Shown piece after piece: positions 7,517 through 14,529 of a DNA stretch of 31,574 nucleotides. A program made the position numbers and the translations under genes. Below the pieces are notes generated by a model that ran no database searches, was not told where the DNA came from, and saw nothing but the letters and a program-made list of their open reading frames with translations. The stretch covers positions 1-31,574 of the forward strand of contig JABIPM010000032.1 of the NCBI GenBank assembly GCA_018658955.1, read 5' to 3'. Each line of letters starts with the position of its first letter. Positions within the stretch are counted from its first letter, which is position 1. The DNA comes from Candidatus Woesearchaeota archaeon (GTDB lineage Archaea > Nanobdellota > Nanobdellia > SCGC-AAA011-G17 > UBA489).

Positions 7517-7602
7517 GAATTAAATTCATCGGCTAAAATTTATTTAATTCCAAAGATTGAGTTCGGCTAAAACTTAATCAACACACAGATCGGCTAAATC
7601 TG
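7517..7602 (+). ncRNA. three tandem hairpins sharing the loop CGGCTAA (possible structured RNA or leader element)
   Basis: Hairpin 1 (7517-7550): stem GAATTAAAT/ATTTAATTC, a 2-nt mismatch, then AT/AT, loop CGGCTAAA. Hairpin 2 (7555-7579): 9-bp stem GATTGAGTT/AACTTAATC, loop CGGCTAA. Hairpin 3 (7586-7602): 5-bp stem CAGAT/ATCTG, loop CGGCTAA. The stems differ in sequence but all pair, while the loop is constant, the pattern expected of a selected RNA structure. Hairpin 2 holds one G-U pair that would be a C-A mismatch in the other strand, favouring plus-strand RNA. It lies 170-255 bp upstream of ftsZ and 124-209 bp upstream of gatD. No known RNA family recognised. Confidence 0.5.
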
Positions 7603-7605
7603 AAT

Positions 7606-7670
7606 GACTTATATTAGATTGACTTATATGTTCTCCAAGATTTAAATCACGAATCATTAGATCTTTAACA
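7606..7670. repeat. short direct repeat and weak inverted repeats after the triple hairpin
   Basis: GACTTATAT occurs at 7606-7614 and 7621-7629; read on the minus strand both are TATA-like (ATATAAGTC). Next, TGTT-x4-AAGAT at 7629-7641 can pair with ATCTT-x-AACA at 7661-7670, making a larger hairpin without the CGGCTAA loop. GATTTAAATC at 7639-7648 is a palindrome. These may be promoter parts or a further fold; low certainty. Confidence 0.3.
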
Positions 7671-7688
7671 AAGTGTAGTAGTTGGAAC

Positions 7689-7700
7689 TATAATATAAAT
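7689..7700 (+). promoter_or_regulatory. TATA box nearest to ftsZ
   Basis: TATAATATAAAT would place transcription start near 7720 and give ftsZ a leader of about 50 nt, starting downstream of the hairpins. If this is the only ftsZ promoter, the hairpins are not in the ftsZ mRNA. A G-rich stretch, GGGGG at 7757-7761, is the only SD-like sequence before the ATG at 7772. Confidence 0.5.
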
Positions 7701-7771
7701 ATTGTGGTGATGAAGTACACACAAAAAATACTCGCAAAAAACTATATTCAAAAAACGGGGGAAAAAGAAAA

Positions 7772-8869
7772 ATGGAAAATTTAATACAAGACGCATTAAA
7801 AAATGCACCAGTAATAGAAAATAAGATAGGAGAGGCAAACATCAGAGTAATCGGATGTGGTGGTGGAGGAAACAATATGGTTTCTTGGTTACACAAAAAG
7901 GGCCTAAAGGGTGCTAAGATTTATGCAATCAACACAGATAAGCAACATTTAGACATTACACATTGTGATGGAAACTTATTGATTGGTGCAGAATTAACAA
8001 GAGGACTTGGATGTGGCGGATTCCCAGAAAAAGGAAGAGAAGCTGCAAAAGAATCTATTCATGATCTTAAGAATTATATGAAAGAATCAGACATGGTATT
8101 TGTATGTGCTGGTCTTGGTGGTGGAACAGGTACAGGAAGTGCTCCTGTTGTTGCACAATTAGCTAAAGAGACTGGAGCTATTGTAATTGGAACAGTTACA
8201 ATGCCATTCGAGATTGAAAGAGCTAGAGTTGATAAGGCTGAATTTGGTCTACAACAATTAAGAGAAGCTTGTGACACAGTGATTGTTATCGATAACAATA
8301 GACTGGTAAATATTGCAGGTAACTTACCTATTCAACAAGCATTTGCAGTTGCAAATGAACTGATTAGTACAATGATTAAAGGAATTGTTGAAACAATTGC
8401 TATACCTTCATTAGTAAACTTAGATTATGCTGATGTAAGAGCAATCATGTCAAATGGTGACGTATCAGTTATTGGAATTGGAGAATCAGATACTGAATCA
8501 AGAGTTGAAGAAGCAACAAGAAGAGCATTAACTAATCCATTACTGGATGTAAGTTATGATGGAGCTTCTGGAGCTTTAATCCATGTAAGTGGTGGTGAAG
8601 ACTTAACTCTTGAAGAAGTTAACAGAATTGGAGAAATCATTACTGAAGCTTTAGATACTGACGCAAATGTAATCTGGGGTGCAAGAATTGATGCAAACAT
8701 GTCTGGAAGATTAAGAGTTATGACTATTGTTACTGGAGTGACTTCCCCTTACATTTTGGGAAGGTCAAACTCAACTCAAGTGGCAGCTAAACAGGCTGTT
8801 CAAGTTGCAGATGACTTAGGTATCGACATGGTTGGTTTCGAAAACCAACCTACTCGCAAATCATACTAA
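7772..8869 (+). CDS. ftsZ: cell division protein FtsZ
   Basis: A tubulin-superfamily GTPase that polymerises at midcell and drives division. It is 365 aa. Nucleotide-binding loop GCGGGGNN is at residues 28-35; the tubulin signature GGGTGTG is at 116-122; the synergy loop NLDYADVRAIM (about 211) carries the catalytic aspartates; the second domain has DGASGALIHVSG and ends IIWGARIDANMSGRLRVMTIVTG. A short C-terminal tail (GFENQPTRKSY) follows, without an obvious FtsA/ZipA-type peptide; archaeal anchors such as SepF are not in this window. I cannot assign FtsZ1 versus FtsZ2 with confidence. It is divergent from gatD, and a strong terminator overlaps its stop codon. Confidence 0.97.
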   Translation: MENLIQDALKNAPVIENKIGEANIRVIGCGGGGNNMVSWLHKKGLKGAKIYAINTDKQHLDITHCDGNLLIGAELTRGLGCGGFPEKGREAAKESIHDLKNYMKESDMVFVCAGLGGGTGTGSAPVVAQLAKETGAIVIGTVTMPFEIERARVDKAEFGLQQLREACDTVIVIDNNRLVNIAGNLPIQQAFAVANELISTMIKGIVETIAIPSLVNLDYADVRAIMSNGDVSVIGIGESDTESRVEEATRRALTNPLLDVSYDGASGALIHVSGGEDLTLEEVNRIGEIITEALDTDANVIWGARIDANMSGRLRVMTIVTGVTSPYILGRSNSTQVAAKQAVQVADDLGIDMVGFENQPTRKSY

Positions 8870-8899
8870 AAGGGCAACCCCCAAAAGAATTGCCCTTTT
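8868..8899 (+). terminator. hairpin terminator of ftsZ
   Basis: A 10-bp perfect inverted repeat AAAAGGGCAA (8868-8877) / TTGCCCTTTT (8890-8899) with a C/A-rich loop, starting inside the stop codon and ending in five T. In archaea the T run matters most, but the hairpin is unmistakable. Confidence 0.7.
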
Positions 8900-8903
8900 T
8901 CGT

Positions 8904-8967
8904 GTCTTGTGTTTTGCTGATGCCACTTCTTATTATGGCATCGGCGCACTTTTCTTTTTCACAAGAC
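8904..8967 (+). ncRNA. nested stem structure downstream of ftsZ (structured 3' end or small RNA)
   Basis: An outer 8-bp stem GTCTTGTG (8904-8911) / CACAAGAC (8960-8967) encloses an asymmetric internal loop and an inner 10-bp stem GCTGATGCCA (8916-8925) / TGGCATCGGC (8936-8945). The inner stem has one U-G pair that would be A-C on the other strand, favouring plus-strand RNA. A T-rich tract follows (8968-8980). The stems are GC-rich in a very AT-rich setting. It could be a second terminator, a 3' UTR element of ftsZ, or a stable small RNA. No H/ACA or C/D family fit is convincing. Confidence 0.4.
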
Positions 8968-8987
8968 CTTTAATTTTTTTCAATAAG

Positions 8988-8995
8988 TTTAAATA
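8988..8995 (+). promoter_or_regulatory. TATA box of the 136-aa secreted protein gene
   Basis: TTTAAATA, followed by a leader of roughly 38 nt that carries a full SD, GGAGGTG at 9042-9048, 7 nt before the ATG at 9056. A leadered mRNA with a strong SD is unusual for this window. Confidence 0.4.
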
Positions 8996-9055
8996 AAGAA
9001 ATAGTTTTATTTTTTGTATAATAATCATAAAGAATAAACATGGAGGTGTTAATTT

Positions 9056-9466
9056 ATGAAATTAAGAAAAAGTGAAAGTCATCGTGCATTGTTAATTCCA
9101 GTTTTACTTGTTTTAGCTGCTGCTTTTTTAGCAACTAGCTTAGGAAGTTTTGATGGAAATGATATAACTGGTGCGCAGAGTTTTAATAAAGGCGTGAATA
9201 GTGCTTGTGAATGGATTGAAACTACCGGCAAGGTAGGATATGGATTTCCTACACTACTCGAGGTTACTTGTCCTGCAAACAAACCAAGGATAATGTCTGG
9301 AGGCTGTGAAGTTTCTCAAGGTAATGGAGATGTAGGGGTTTGGTCTAACCGTCCAATAAACACGGCAGATAATACTGGTAATGTAACTATGGGTTGGAGA
9401 TGTGGGTTTTTTGCAAGTGGATATTCTACAATTCCTTCAAAAACAAATGCATTGTGTTGTAAGTAA
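9056..9466 (+). CDS. secreted Cys-rich protein, 136 aa
   Basis: The N-terminus MKLRKSESHRALLIPVLLVL leads into a hydrophobic segment (12-35), a signal peptide or membrane anchor. The outer part has six Cys (51, 72, 84, 116, 134, 135). Its pattern VTCPANKPRIMSGGCEV ... GWRCGFF ... NALCCK resembles the disulfide-stabilised 'CP..-GGC-W.C-CC' beta domain seen in many secreted bacterial and archaeal proteins; this is a pattern resemblance, not an identified family. The strong SD (GGAGGTG) fixes the start and suggests high expression. A perfect hairpin terminator overlaps its stop codon. A substrate or partner cannot be named; an extracellular binding role is possible. Confidence 0.8.
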   Translation: MKLRKSESHRALLIPVLLVLAAAFLATSLGSFDGNDITGAQSFNKGVNSACEWIETTGKVGYGFPTLLEVTCPANKPRIMSGGCEVSQGNGDVGVWSNRPINTADNTGNVTMGWRCGFFASGYSTIPSKTNALCCK

Positions 9467-9476
9467 TACTTACAAC
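9456..9476 (+). terminator. perfect hairpin terminator after the secreted protein gene
   Basis: GTTGTAAGTA (9456-9465) and TACTTACAAC (9467-9476) are exact inverted repeats around the A of the stop codon, followed by six T and a further T-rich run. It separates two convergent genes: the nitroreductase stops at 9481. The T-rich run is on the plus side only, so it best serves the plus-strand gene. Confidence 0.7.
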
Positions 9477-9480
9477 TTTT

Positions 9481-10140
9481 TTATTTTTTTAATTTATTTT
9501 TAGCTTTTCTTATTAGGCCTTTAGCTTTTGTTGAAGCTCTGTTTTTTGTTTGAGAAGCTTTTTTTACCAAGTTTTTTGTGTGTTTAGTAACTGGCCAGAA
9601 ATCTTTTTTATCTTCTTTTTTTCCCCATGATTCGAGGTAACATAAATATTTTAAATCAGTTCGAGGTTGATCTTCGTCTAGTGATTCAGGATAACCTAAA
9701 GTGATCACCATTTCTGGAATTGCAGCTTCAGGAATATCTAATAATTTTTGTAATTCATATTCATCAAATGCTCCAACAAGCGCTGAACCAACGCCTAAGT
9801 CTGCAGCTTTTAGAACTATATTAGCTGAAACTATTGCACAATTTTGAATAGCATATAATTCTCCCCTATTAGGATAATTCTTTTCTACTTCTCTGGATTT
9901 ATTGCAAACAACAATATGTGCTTGAGCATCTGACATCCATGATTGTCCCTTACAAATATCTGCTATTTTTTCTTTTGTACCTTGAGCCCTAACAATAATA
10001 AATTGCCAGTTTTGTAAGTTTCCTGAAGAAGGAGAAAATCTAGCAATGTCTAAAATATCTGCTATTTTACTCATAGGAAGTGTCTTTGAACTGTAATCTC
10101 TACAAGTTCTTCTTGAAATTACTGCTTTGTCAAATTCCAT
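9481..10140 (-). CDS. nitroreductase-family FMN protein with a basic C-terminal tail
   Basis: A 219-aa protein of the nitroreductase fold, which binds FMN and reduces a substrate with NAD(P)H; many members have unknown physiological substrates. Family features: SRRTCRDYSS near the N-terminus (FMN phosphate contact), FSPSSGNLQNWQFIIV (about 36-51), GVGSALVGAF (about 116-125) and VITLGYPES. The usual fold ends near residue 170. The last 40 or so residues, including KKASQTKNRASTKAKGLIRK, are strongly basic and low complexity, so may bind nucleic acid or membrane phosphates, or be a dispensable tail. No SD; a TATA-like box at 10163-10172 is 27 bp before the ATG. Divergent from DNA ligase across only 40 bp. 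Confidence 0.87.
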   Translation of the reverse strand: MEFDKAVISRRTCRDYSSKTLPMSKIADILDIARFSPSSGNLQNWQFIIVRAQGTKEKIADICKGQSWMSDAQAHIVVCNKSREVEKNYPNRGELYAIQNCAIVSANIVLKAADLGVGSALVGAFDEYELQKLLDIPEAAIPEMVITLGYPESLDEDQPRTDLKYLCYLESWGKKEDKKDFWPVTKHTKNLVKKASQTKNRASTKAKGLIRKAKNKLKK

Positions 10141-10149
10141 CTAAGAAAC

Positions 10150-10172
10150 CTTTATATCTCTGATTTATTTAA
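10150..10172. promoter_or_regulatory. overlapping divergent promoters of nitroreductase and DNA ligase
   Basis: The ligase TATA box (plus TTTATAT, 10151-10157) is 27 bp from its ATG at 10181. The nitroreductase TATA box (minus CTTAAATAAA, 10163-10172) is 27 bp from its ATG at 10140. The two boxes lie in crossed order within 22 bp, so TBP/TFB on one would block the other. Confidence 0.5.
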
Positions 10173-10180
10173 GTTTTCCC

Positions 10181-11857
10181 ATGGAGTATAAAGAGTTAGT
10201 TAAGATATATGAAAGAATTAGTGAAACTAGTAAAAGATTAGAAAAAACCAAAATTATTTCTGAATTTTTAAAAATAGCCAGTGAGGAAGATTTAGAAAAG
10301 ATTGTATATTTGTTAAATGGCAGAGTGTTTCCTAGTTGGGATCCACGAAAAATAGGATTTTCTTCTAAATTATTGATTAAAGCCATTAGTGCATCTACGG
10401 GGAGTAGTTCTCAAGAAATTGAAACTGAAATGAATAAACTAGGAGACTTAGGAGATGTGGCTGCTAAGTTTTCAAAAAAGAAAACTCAGAAAACACTTTT
10501 TAGTGAAGTTTTAACTATTAAGAAAGTTGTTGAAAATTTAAGAAAACTTGCTGAACTAGAAGGTTCTGGAAGCGTGGATAGAAAGATAGGTTATATTGCA
10601 GAGTTACTAAGTAGTGCTAGTCCTAATGAAGCTAAGTATATTTCTAGAACTGTATTAGAAGTTTTAAGGATTGGAATTGCTGAAGGAATAATTAGAGATT
10701 CGATTACTCAAGCGTTTGAAGTTAATGGTGAAGATGTAGATCGTGCATCTAATGTACTTGCAGATTATGGAGAAGTTGCAATTCTTGCTAAAAAAAATAA
10801 ACTTAAAGGAATTAAACTAAAAGCTGGAAGGCCATTAAAATTGATGCTTGCAGTACTTTCTAAAAGTATTCCTGAGGGATTTTCTGCTGTTGGTTCTCCC
10901 GCTGCTTTAGAATTTAAATACGATGGATTTAGATTGCAAATTCACAATGATGGAAAAGAAATAAGATTGTTTACAAGAAACATGGAAGAAGTTACTAAAC
11001 AATTTCCAGATGTTGTAGAAAACTCAAAGAATTTTATTAAAGCTAAAAAATATATTGTTGATTGTGAAGTTATTGGTTATGATGTTAAAAGTAAAAAGTA
11101 TTTACCTTTTCAAAAAATATCTCAAAGAATTAAAAGAAAATATGATACTGAAAAAATTGCAAAGGAATTTCCTGTTGAAATAAATGCTTTTGATTTAATC
11201 TCTTGTGATGGTAAAGACTTAACGGAAACTACTTTTGAAGATAGACGGAAACAATTAGAAAAAATTGTAAAACAAACTAAAAAGAAAATAGTTTTATCTG
11301 AATTAATAATAACTGATGATGAGAAAAAAGTTGAAAAGTTTTTTAAGAACTCTTTAGATGCAGGACACGAAGGAATTATGTTTAAAGCGTTAGATTCGCC
11401 CTATAGGCCTGGAAGATACGTAGGGTACATGGCTAAACTAAAAGAAGTGATGGATTCTTTAGATTTAGTAATTGTTAAATCTGAATGGGGAGAAGGTAAA
11501 AGGGCTAAGTGGCTAACATCCTTTACTGTTGCATGTAAAGATGGAGATGACTATTTAGAAGTTGGAAAAGTTTCAACAGGATTAAAAGAAAAACCGGAAG
11601 AAGGGAACTTAAATAGTTTTGAAAATATTACTAATGAATTAAAAAAATTAATTATTTCTGAAAAAGGGAAGGAAGTAAAGGTGAAACCCAAGATTGTTGT
11701 GGAAGTTTCTTATGAAGAAATTCAAGAAAGTCCAACATACAGTTCAGGATATGCATTAAGATTTCCAAGAATAATTCAAATAAGATATGATAAACCTTTG
11801 ACTGAAATTTCTTTAATTGATAATGTGAAGACACTTTACAATAGTCAAAACAAATAA
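10181..11857 (+). CDS. lig: ATP-dependent DNA ligase (archaeal LigI type)
   Basis: Seals nicks in DNA during replication and repair through an enzyme-AMP intermediate. The length of 558 aa matches archaeal ligases. Order of domains: an N-terminal helical DNA-binding domain (about 1-215, with SETSKRLEKTKIISEFL and WDPRKIGFSSKLL), then the adenylation domain with motif I EFKYDGFRLQIH, where the Lys is adenylated, then motifs such as LFTRNMEEVT (III), EGIMFKALDSPYRPG (IV) and a C-terminal OB-fold domain with AKLKE and ending in RFPRIIQIRYDK. ATG at 10181 is probably leaderless. It stands alone as a transcription unit; the following 132 bp hold the TrmB-gene promoter. Confidence 0.95.
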   Translation: MEYKELVKIYERISETSKRLEKTKIISEFLKIASEEDLEKIVYLLNGRVFPSWDPRKIGFSSKLLIKAISASTGSSSQEIETEMNKLGDLGDVAAKFSKKKTQKTLFSEVLTIKKVVENLRKLAELEGSGSVDRKIGYIAELLSSASPNEAKYISRTVLEVLRIGIAEGIIRDSITQAFEVNGEDVDRASNVLADYGEVAILAKKNKLKGIKLKAGRPLKLMLAVLSKSIPEGFSAVGSPAALEFKYDGFRLQIHNDGKEIRLFTRNMEEVTKQFPDVVENSKNFIKAKKYIVDCEVIGYDVKSKKYLPFQKISQRIKRKYDTEKIAKEFPVEINAFDLISCDGKDLTETTFEDRRKQLEKIVKQTKKKIVLSELIITDDEKKVEKFFKNSLDAGHEGIMFKALDSPYRPGRYVGYMAKLKEVMDSLDLVIVKSEWGEGKRAKWLTSFTVACKDGDDYLEVGKVSTGLKEKPEEGNLNSFENITNELKKLIISEKGKEVKVKPKIVVEVSYEEIQESPTYSSGYALRFPRIIQIRYDKPLTEISLIDNVKTLYNSQNK

Positions 11858-11874
11858 CAACTTAAAAATAACAA

Positions 11875-11897
11875 TATTTATATACTAGCACGGAGTA
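11875..11897 (+). promoter_or_regulatory. promoter of the TrmB-like gene with a possible operator
   Basis: TATA box TATTTATATA at 11875-11884 predicts a start near 11905 and a leader of about 85 nt. Directly after it, TACT (11883-11886) and AGTA (11894-11897) form an inverted repeat with a 7-nt spacer, and TAAAC/GTTTA arms occur at 11913-11927. Either could be an autoregulatory site; arms are short. A GGAG at 11975-11978 serves as SD for the ATG at 11990. Confidence 0.35.
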
Positions 11898-11989
11898 ATA
11901 TTGATTTATAACTAAACCAATTGTTTAACAAAAAAGAGGGAAGGGTGAGTGATCATTTTTCATTTTTTAAACTATGGAGATAATTTAAA

Positions 11990-12808
11990 ATGATTGTCAA
12001 AGAAGAATTTTTGAGTAAAATAAGAAGCCTATTTGGACTTAACTTATACGAAGCTAAAATATGGACTGCACTTCTTTCTCGTGGAGTTTCTACTGCGGGT
12101 GAACTTAGTGATATTGGAGATGTTCCAAGATCAAGAGCATATGATGTTTTAGAATCATTAGAAAAAAAGGGATTTATTATTATGAAGCTTGGTAAACCTA
12201 TCAAGTATTTAGCAATCGAGCCTAAGGGCGTTATTGAAAAAGTTAAAAAATATGTTAACAATGAAACCCTTGAGAAAATAAAAAGACTTGAAAATTTAAA
12301 AGGTGGAGAAGTTCTTGAAGAGTTAGATGCATTGCACAATCAAGGTATTGATTATGTTGAACCTAGCGATCTTGCCGGAGCATTGAGAGGAAGACATAAT
12401 ATTTACACACATCTTGAAGCAATGGTTAAAGAGGCAGAAAAATCTGTAGTAATCATGACTTCATCTAAAGGTGTTATGAGAAAAATAGAAGCTTTGAAAC
12501 CAGAATTTAATAGATTAAAAAAGAAGGGTGTTGAGATTAGAATTGCTGCACCAGTAACAAAAGATGCAGAAAAATCAATTAAAGGCGTTTCAAAAGTTGC
12601 AGAAGTTAGACATACTACTGAAGTTAAGTCAAGATTCTGTATTGTAGATAATAAAGATTTAATGTTTATGGTAATGAATGATGAAGAAGTCCACCCTACT
12701 TATGATGTGGGTGTTTGGGTACAAACTCCTTATTTTGCTTCTGCAATGCAAGGAATGTTTGATAAAAGCTGGAATAATATGAAACCTGCTAGTTCAATTT
12801 TAAACTAA
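11990..12808 (+). CDS. TrmB-family transcriptional regulator
   Basis: A 272-aa DNA-binding protein. The N-terminal winged helix (about 8-85) has the TrmB features: LFGLNLYEAKIWTALLSRG, then VSTAGELSDIGDVPRSRAYD as recognition region, then VLESLEKKGFI. A short coiled-coil-like linker follows (about 80-115). The C-terminal part (about 130-265) begins HNIYTHLEAMVKEAEKSVVI and contains FNRLKKKGVEIRIAAPV and FCIVDNKDLMFMV, a phospholipase-D-like fold typical of many short archaeal TrmB-like proteins, and not the sugar-binding domain of classical TrmB. So the ligand is unknown. It has its own promoter and an unusually long leader. Its targets cannot be read from the neighbours: ligase upstream and argS downstream are housekeeping genes. 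Confidence 0.88.
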   Translation: MIVKEEFLSKIRSLFGLNLYEAKIWTALLSRGVSTAGELSDIGDVPRSRAYDVLESLEKKGFIIMKLGKPIKYLAIEPKGVIEKVKKYVNNETLEKIKRLENLKGGEVLEELDALHNQGIDYVEPSDLAGALRGRHNIYTHLEAMVKEAEKSVVIMTSSKGVMRKIEALKPEFNRLKKKGVEIRIAAPVTKDAEKSIKGVSKVAEVRHTTEVKSRFCIVDNKDLMFMVMNDEEVHPTYDVGVWVQTPYFASAMQGMFDKSWNNMKPASSILN

Positions 12809-12810
12809 TT

Positions 12811-12835
12811 CAGAAAACTATATAACCTAATTCTG
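12811..12835 (+). promoter_or_regulatory. argS promoter with flanking inverted repeat
   Basis: TATA box ACTATATAACC (12818-12828) is about 27 bp before the ATG at 12849. It is flanked by CAGAA (12811-12815) and TTCTG (12831-12835), an inverted repeat that could be an operator. Confidence 0.4.
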
Positions 12836-12848
12836 TGAACCTTTTTTT

Positions 12849-14522
12849 ATGAACTTTAGAGATGAAATTGCAAAGACTATTTCCGAGGGCCTTAATGTAA
12901 CTACGAATGAAGTAGTTGAAGCTCTAGAAGTTCCGCCTGATTATGCTTTAGGAGATTATGCATTTCCCTGTTTTAAGTTTGCTTCAAAGAGTGGGAAAAA
13001 ACCGAATGAACTTGCAAAAGAACTTTCTGAAACAATTAAATTAGATTTCGTTGAAAATATTGAAACTAAAGGTGCATATCTTAACTTTTTCATTAAGGCT
13101 GAGAACGTTGTGGAAAATGTGCTTAGTGAAATAAGTGAGAAAAAAGAATGCTATGGGTCCACAAATGAAGGTAAAGGAAAAACTGTTGTGATGGATTATT
13201 CTTCTCCAAATATTGCAAAACCTTTTGGAATTGGACATTTGAGAAGTACTGTTATTGGAAATTCAATTTATAGAATATTAAAATTTAGAGGATATAATTG
13301 TGTAGGGGTTAATCATTTGGGTGATTGGGGAACACAATTCGGGAAACTAATTGTAGCTTATGAGAACTGGGGAGAAGAAAAGAAATTAGAAAAAGATCCG
13401 ATTAAACATCTATTAGATATTTATGTCAAATTCCATGATGAAGCTAAAATAAATCCGGAGCTTGATGAAGAAGCTAGGGAAGAATTCAGAAAATTAGAAA
13501 ATGGAAATAAAAAAAGTTTAGCAATTTGGGAAATGTTCAAAGAACTTTCATTGAAAGAATTTGAAAAATATTATGCTGAACTAAATATTGAATTTGATTC
13601 TAATGCCGGAGAATCTTTCTATAATGATAAGATGGATGCTGCAATTAAAACACTTGAGAAAAAAGTTAAAACTGAACTTAGTGACGGAGCATTGGTTGTT
13701 GAATTAGAAAAGATGCCCCCGTTTATGTTAAAGAAAACAAATGGGTCTTCTACGTACCATACTAGAGATTTGGCTGCTGCAATTTATAGATTAACGGAAT
13801 ACAAAGCTGATAAATTGTTATATGTAGTAGGAGCGCCACAAAAACTGCATTTTAAGCAACTTTTTAGTGTTTTAGGTAAAATGGGTCATGAAGAGTCTAA
13901 GTTTGAACATGTGGACTTTGGACACTTCTTAGGAATGTCTACAAGGAAAGGAAATATTATCTTTTTAGAAGATGTTTTAGACAAGGGAATTGAACTTGCG
14001 AAGAAAATAATATCTGTAAAGAATCCAAAACTAAAAAATAAAAACGAAGTTGCAAAAATGGTGGGAATTGGAGCAATAATTTTTGGTGACCTGAGTAGTG
14101 ATAGAGTTAAAGATGTTGAATTTGATTGGGATAGAATATTAAATTTTGAAGGTGAAAGTGGACCTTATGTGCAATATACTCATGCGAGATGTTGTTCTGT
14201 TTTGAAAAAATCAGAAACTGAAATAAAAAAAACAGGATTGAAATGGGATAAATTTACTAGTGAAGAAGAATTAAAATTAATTAAACATCTTGGAAGTTTT
14301 GAAAATGCAATTGAACAAGCGGCAAAACAGTATAAGCCTTCTATTATTGCAAGATATTTGTTGGATTTATGTGGATTGTTTAATAGTTTCTATGCAAAAC
14401 ATAAGATAATTGGTAGTGAAGAAGAATTATTACAATTAAGACTATTGCTTGTTGATAGTGTTAGAACTATAATTGATTCTGGTTTAAACTTGTTAGGAAT
14501 TAAAGCTCCTGAAGAAATGTAA
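12849..14522 (+). CDS. argS: arginyl-tRNA synthetase
   Basis: A class I synthetase charging tRNA-Arg, such as the tRNA-Arg(TCG) at 0.3 kb. It is 557 aa, normal length. The N-terminal Add1 domain (1-105) is followed by the Rossmann core starting VVMDYSSPNIAKPFGIGHLRST, where GHLRS is the HIGH-equivalent. NHLGDWGTQFGKL follows, and MSTRKGNII is the KMSKS-equivalent region. The C-terminal DALR anticodon-binding domain runs from about 440, with ARCCSVLKK at its start and ending LNLLGIKAPEEM. ArgRS needs tRNA for amino-acid activation. Probably leaderless from the box at 12818. The phosphoesterase gene begins 8 bp after the stop and is likely co-transcribed. Confidence 0.95.
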   Translation: MNFRDEIAKTISEGLNVTTNEVVEALEVPPDYALGDYAFPCFKFASKSGKKPNELAKELSETIKLDFVENIETKGAYLNFFIKAENVVENVLSEISEKKECYGSTNEGKGKTVVMDYSSPNIAKPFGIGHLRSTVIGNSIYRILKFRGYNCVGVNHLGDWGTQFGKLIVAYENWGEEKKLEKDPIKHLLDIYVKFHDEAKINPELDEEAREEFRKLENGNKKSLAIWEMFKELSLKEFEKYYAELNIEFDSNAGESFYNDKMDAAIKTLEKKVKTELSDGALVVELEKMPPFMLKKTNGSSTYHTRDLAAAIYRLTEYKADKLLYVVGAPQKLHFKQLFSVLGKMGHEESKFEHVDFGHFLGMSTRKGNIIFLEDVLDKGIELAKKIISVKNPKLKNKNEVAKMVGIGAIIFGDLSSDRVKDVEFDWDRILNFEGESGPYVQYTHARCCSVLKKSETEIKKTGLKWDKFTSEEELKLIKHLGSFENAIEQAAKQYKPSIIARYLLDLCGLFNSFYAKHKIIGSEEELLQLRLLLVDSVRTIIDSGLNLLGIKAPEEM

Positions 14523-14529
14523 TTTTAGA

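Noticed and set aside
7710..7784. A 24-codon frame starting ATGAAGTACACAC upstream of and overlapping ftsZ
   Set aside because: The SD-like GGTGA touches its ATG, the peptide is low-complexity Lys-rich, and it probably arises by chance in the leader.
8904..8967. H/ACA or C/D box guide RNA in the nested stem
   Set aside because: CUGA and ACA triplets occur but the box spacing, kink-turn and C box are missing.
11945..11983. 12-residue leader peptide frame (GTG start) before the TrmB-like gene
   Set aside because: A GGGAAGG lies just before it, but it is very short, starts with GTG, and has no run of codons suggesting attenuation.
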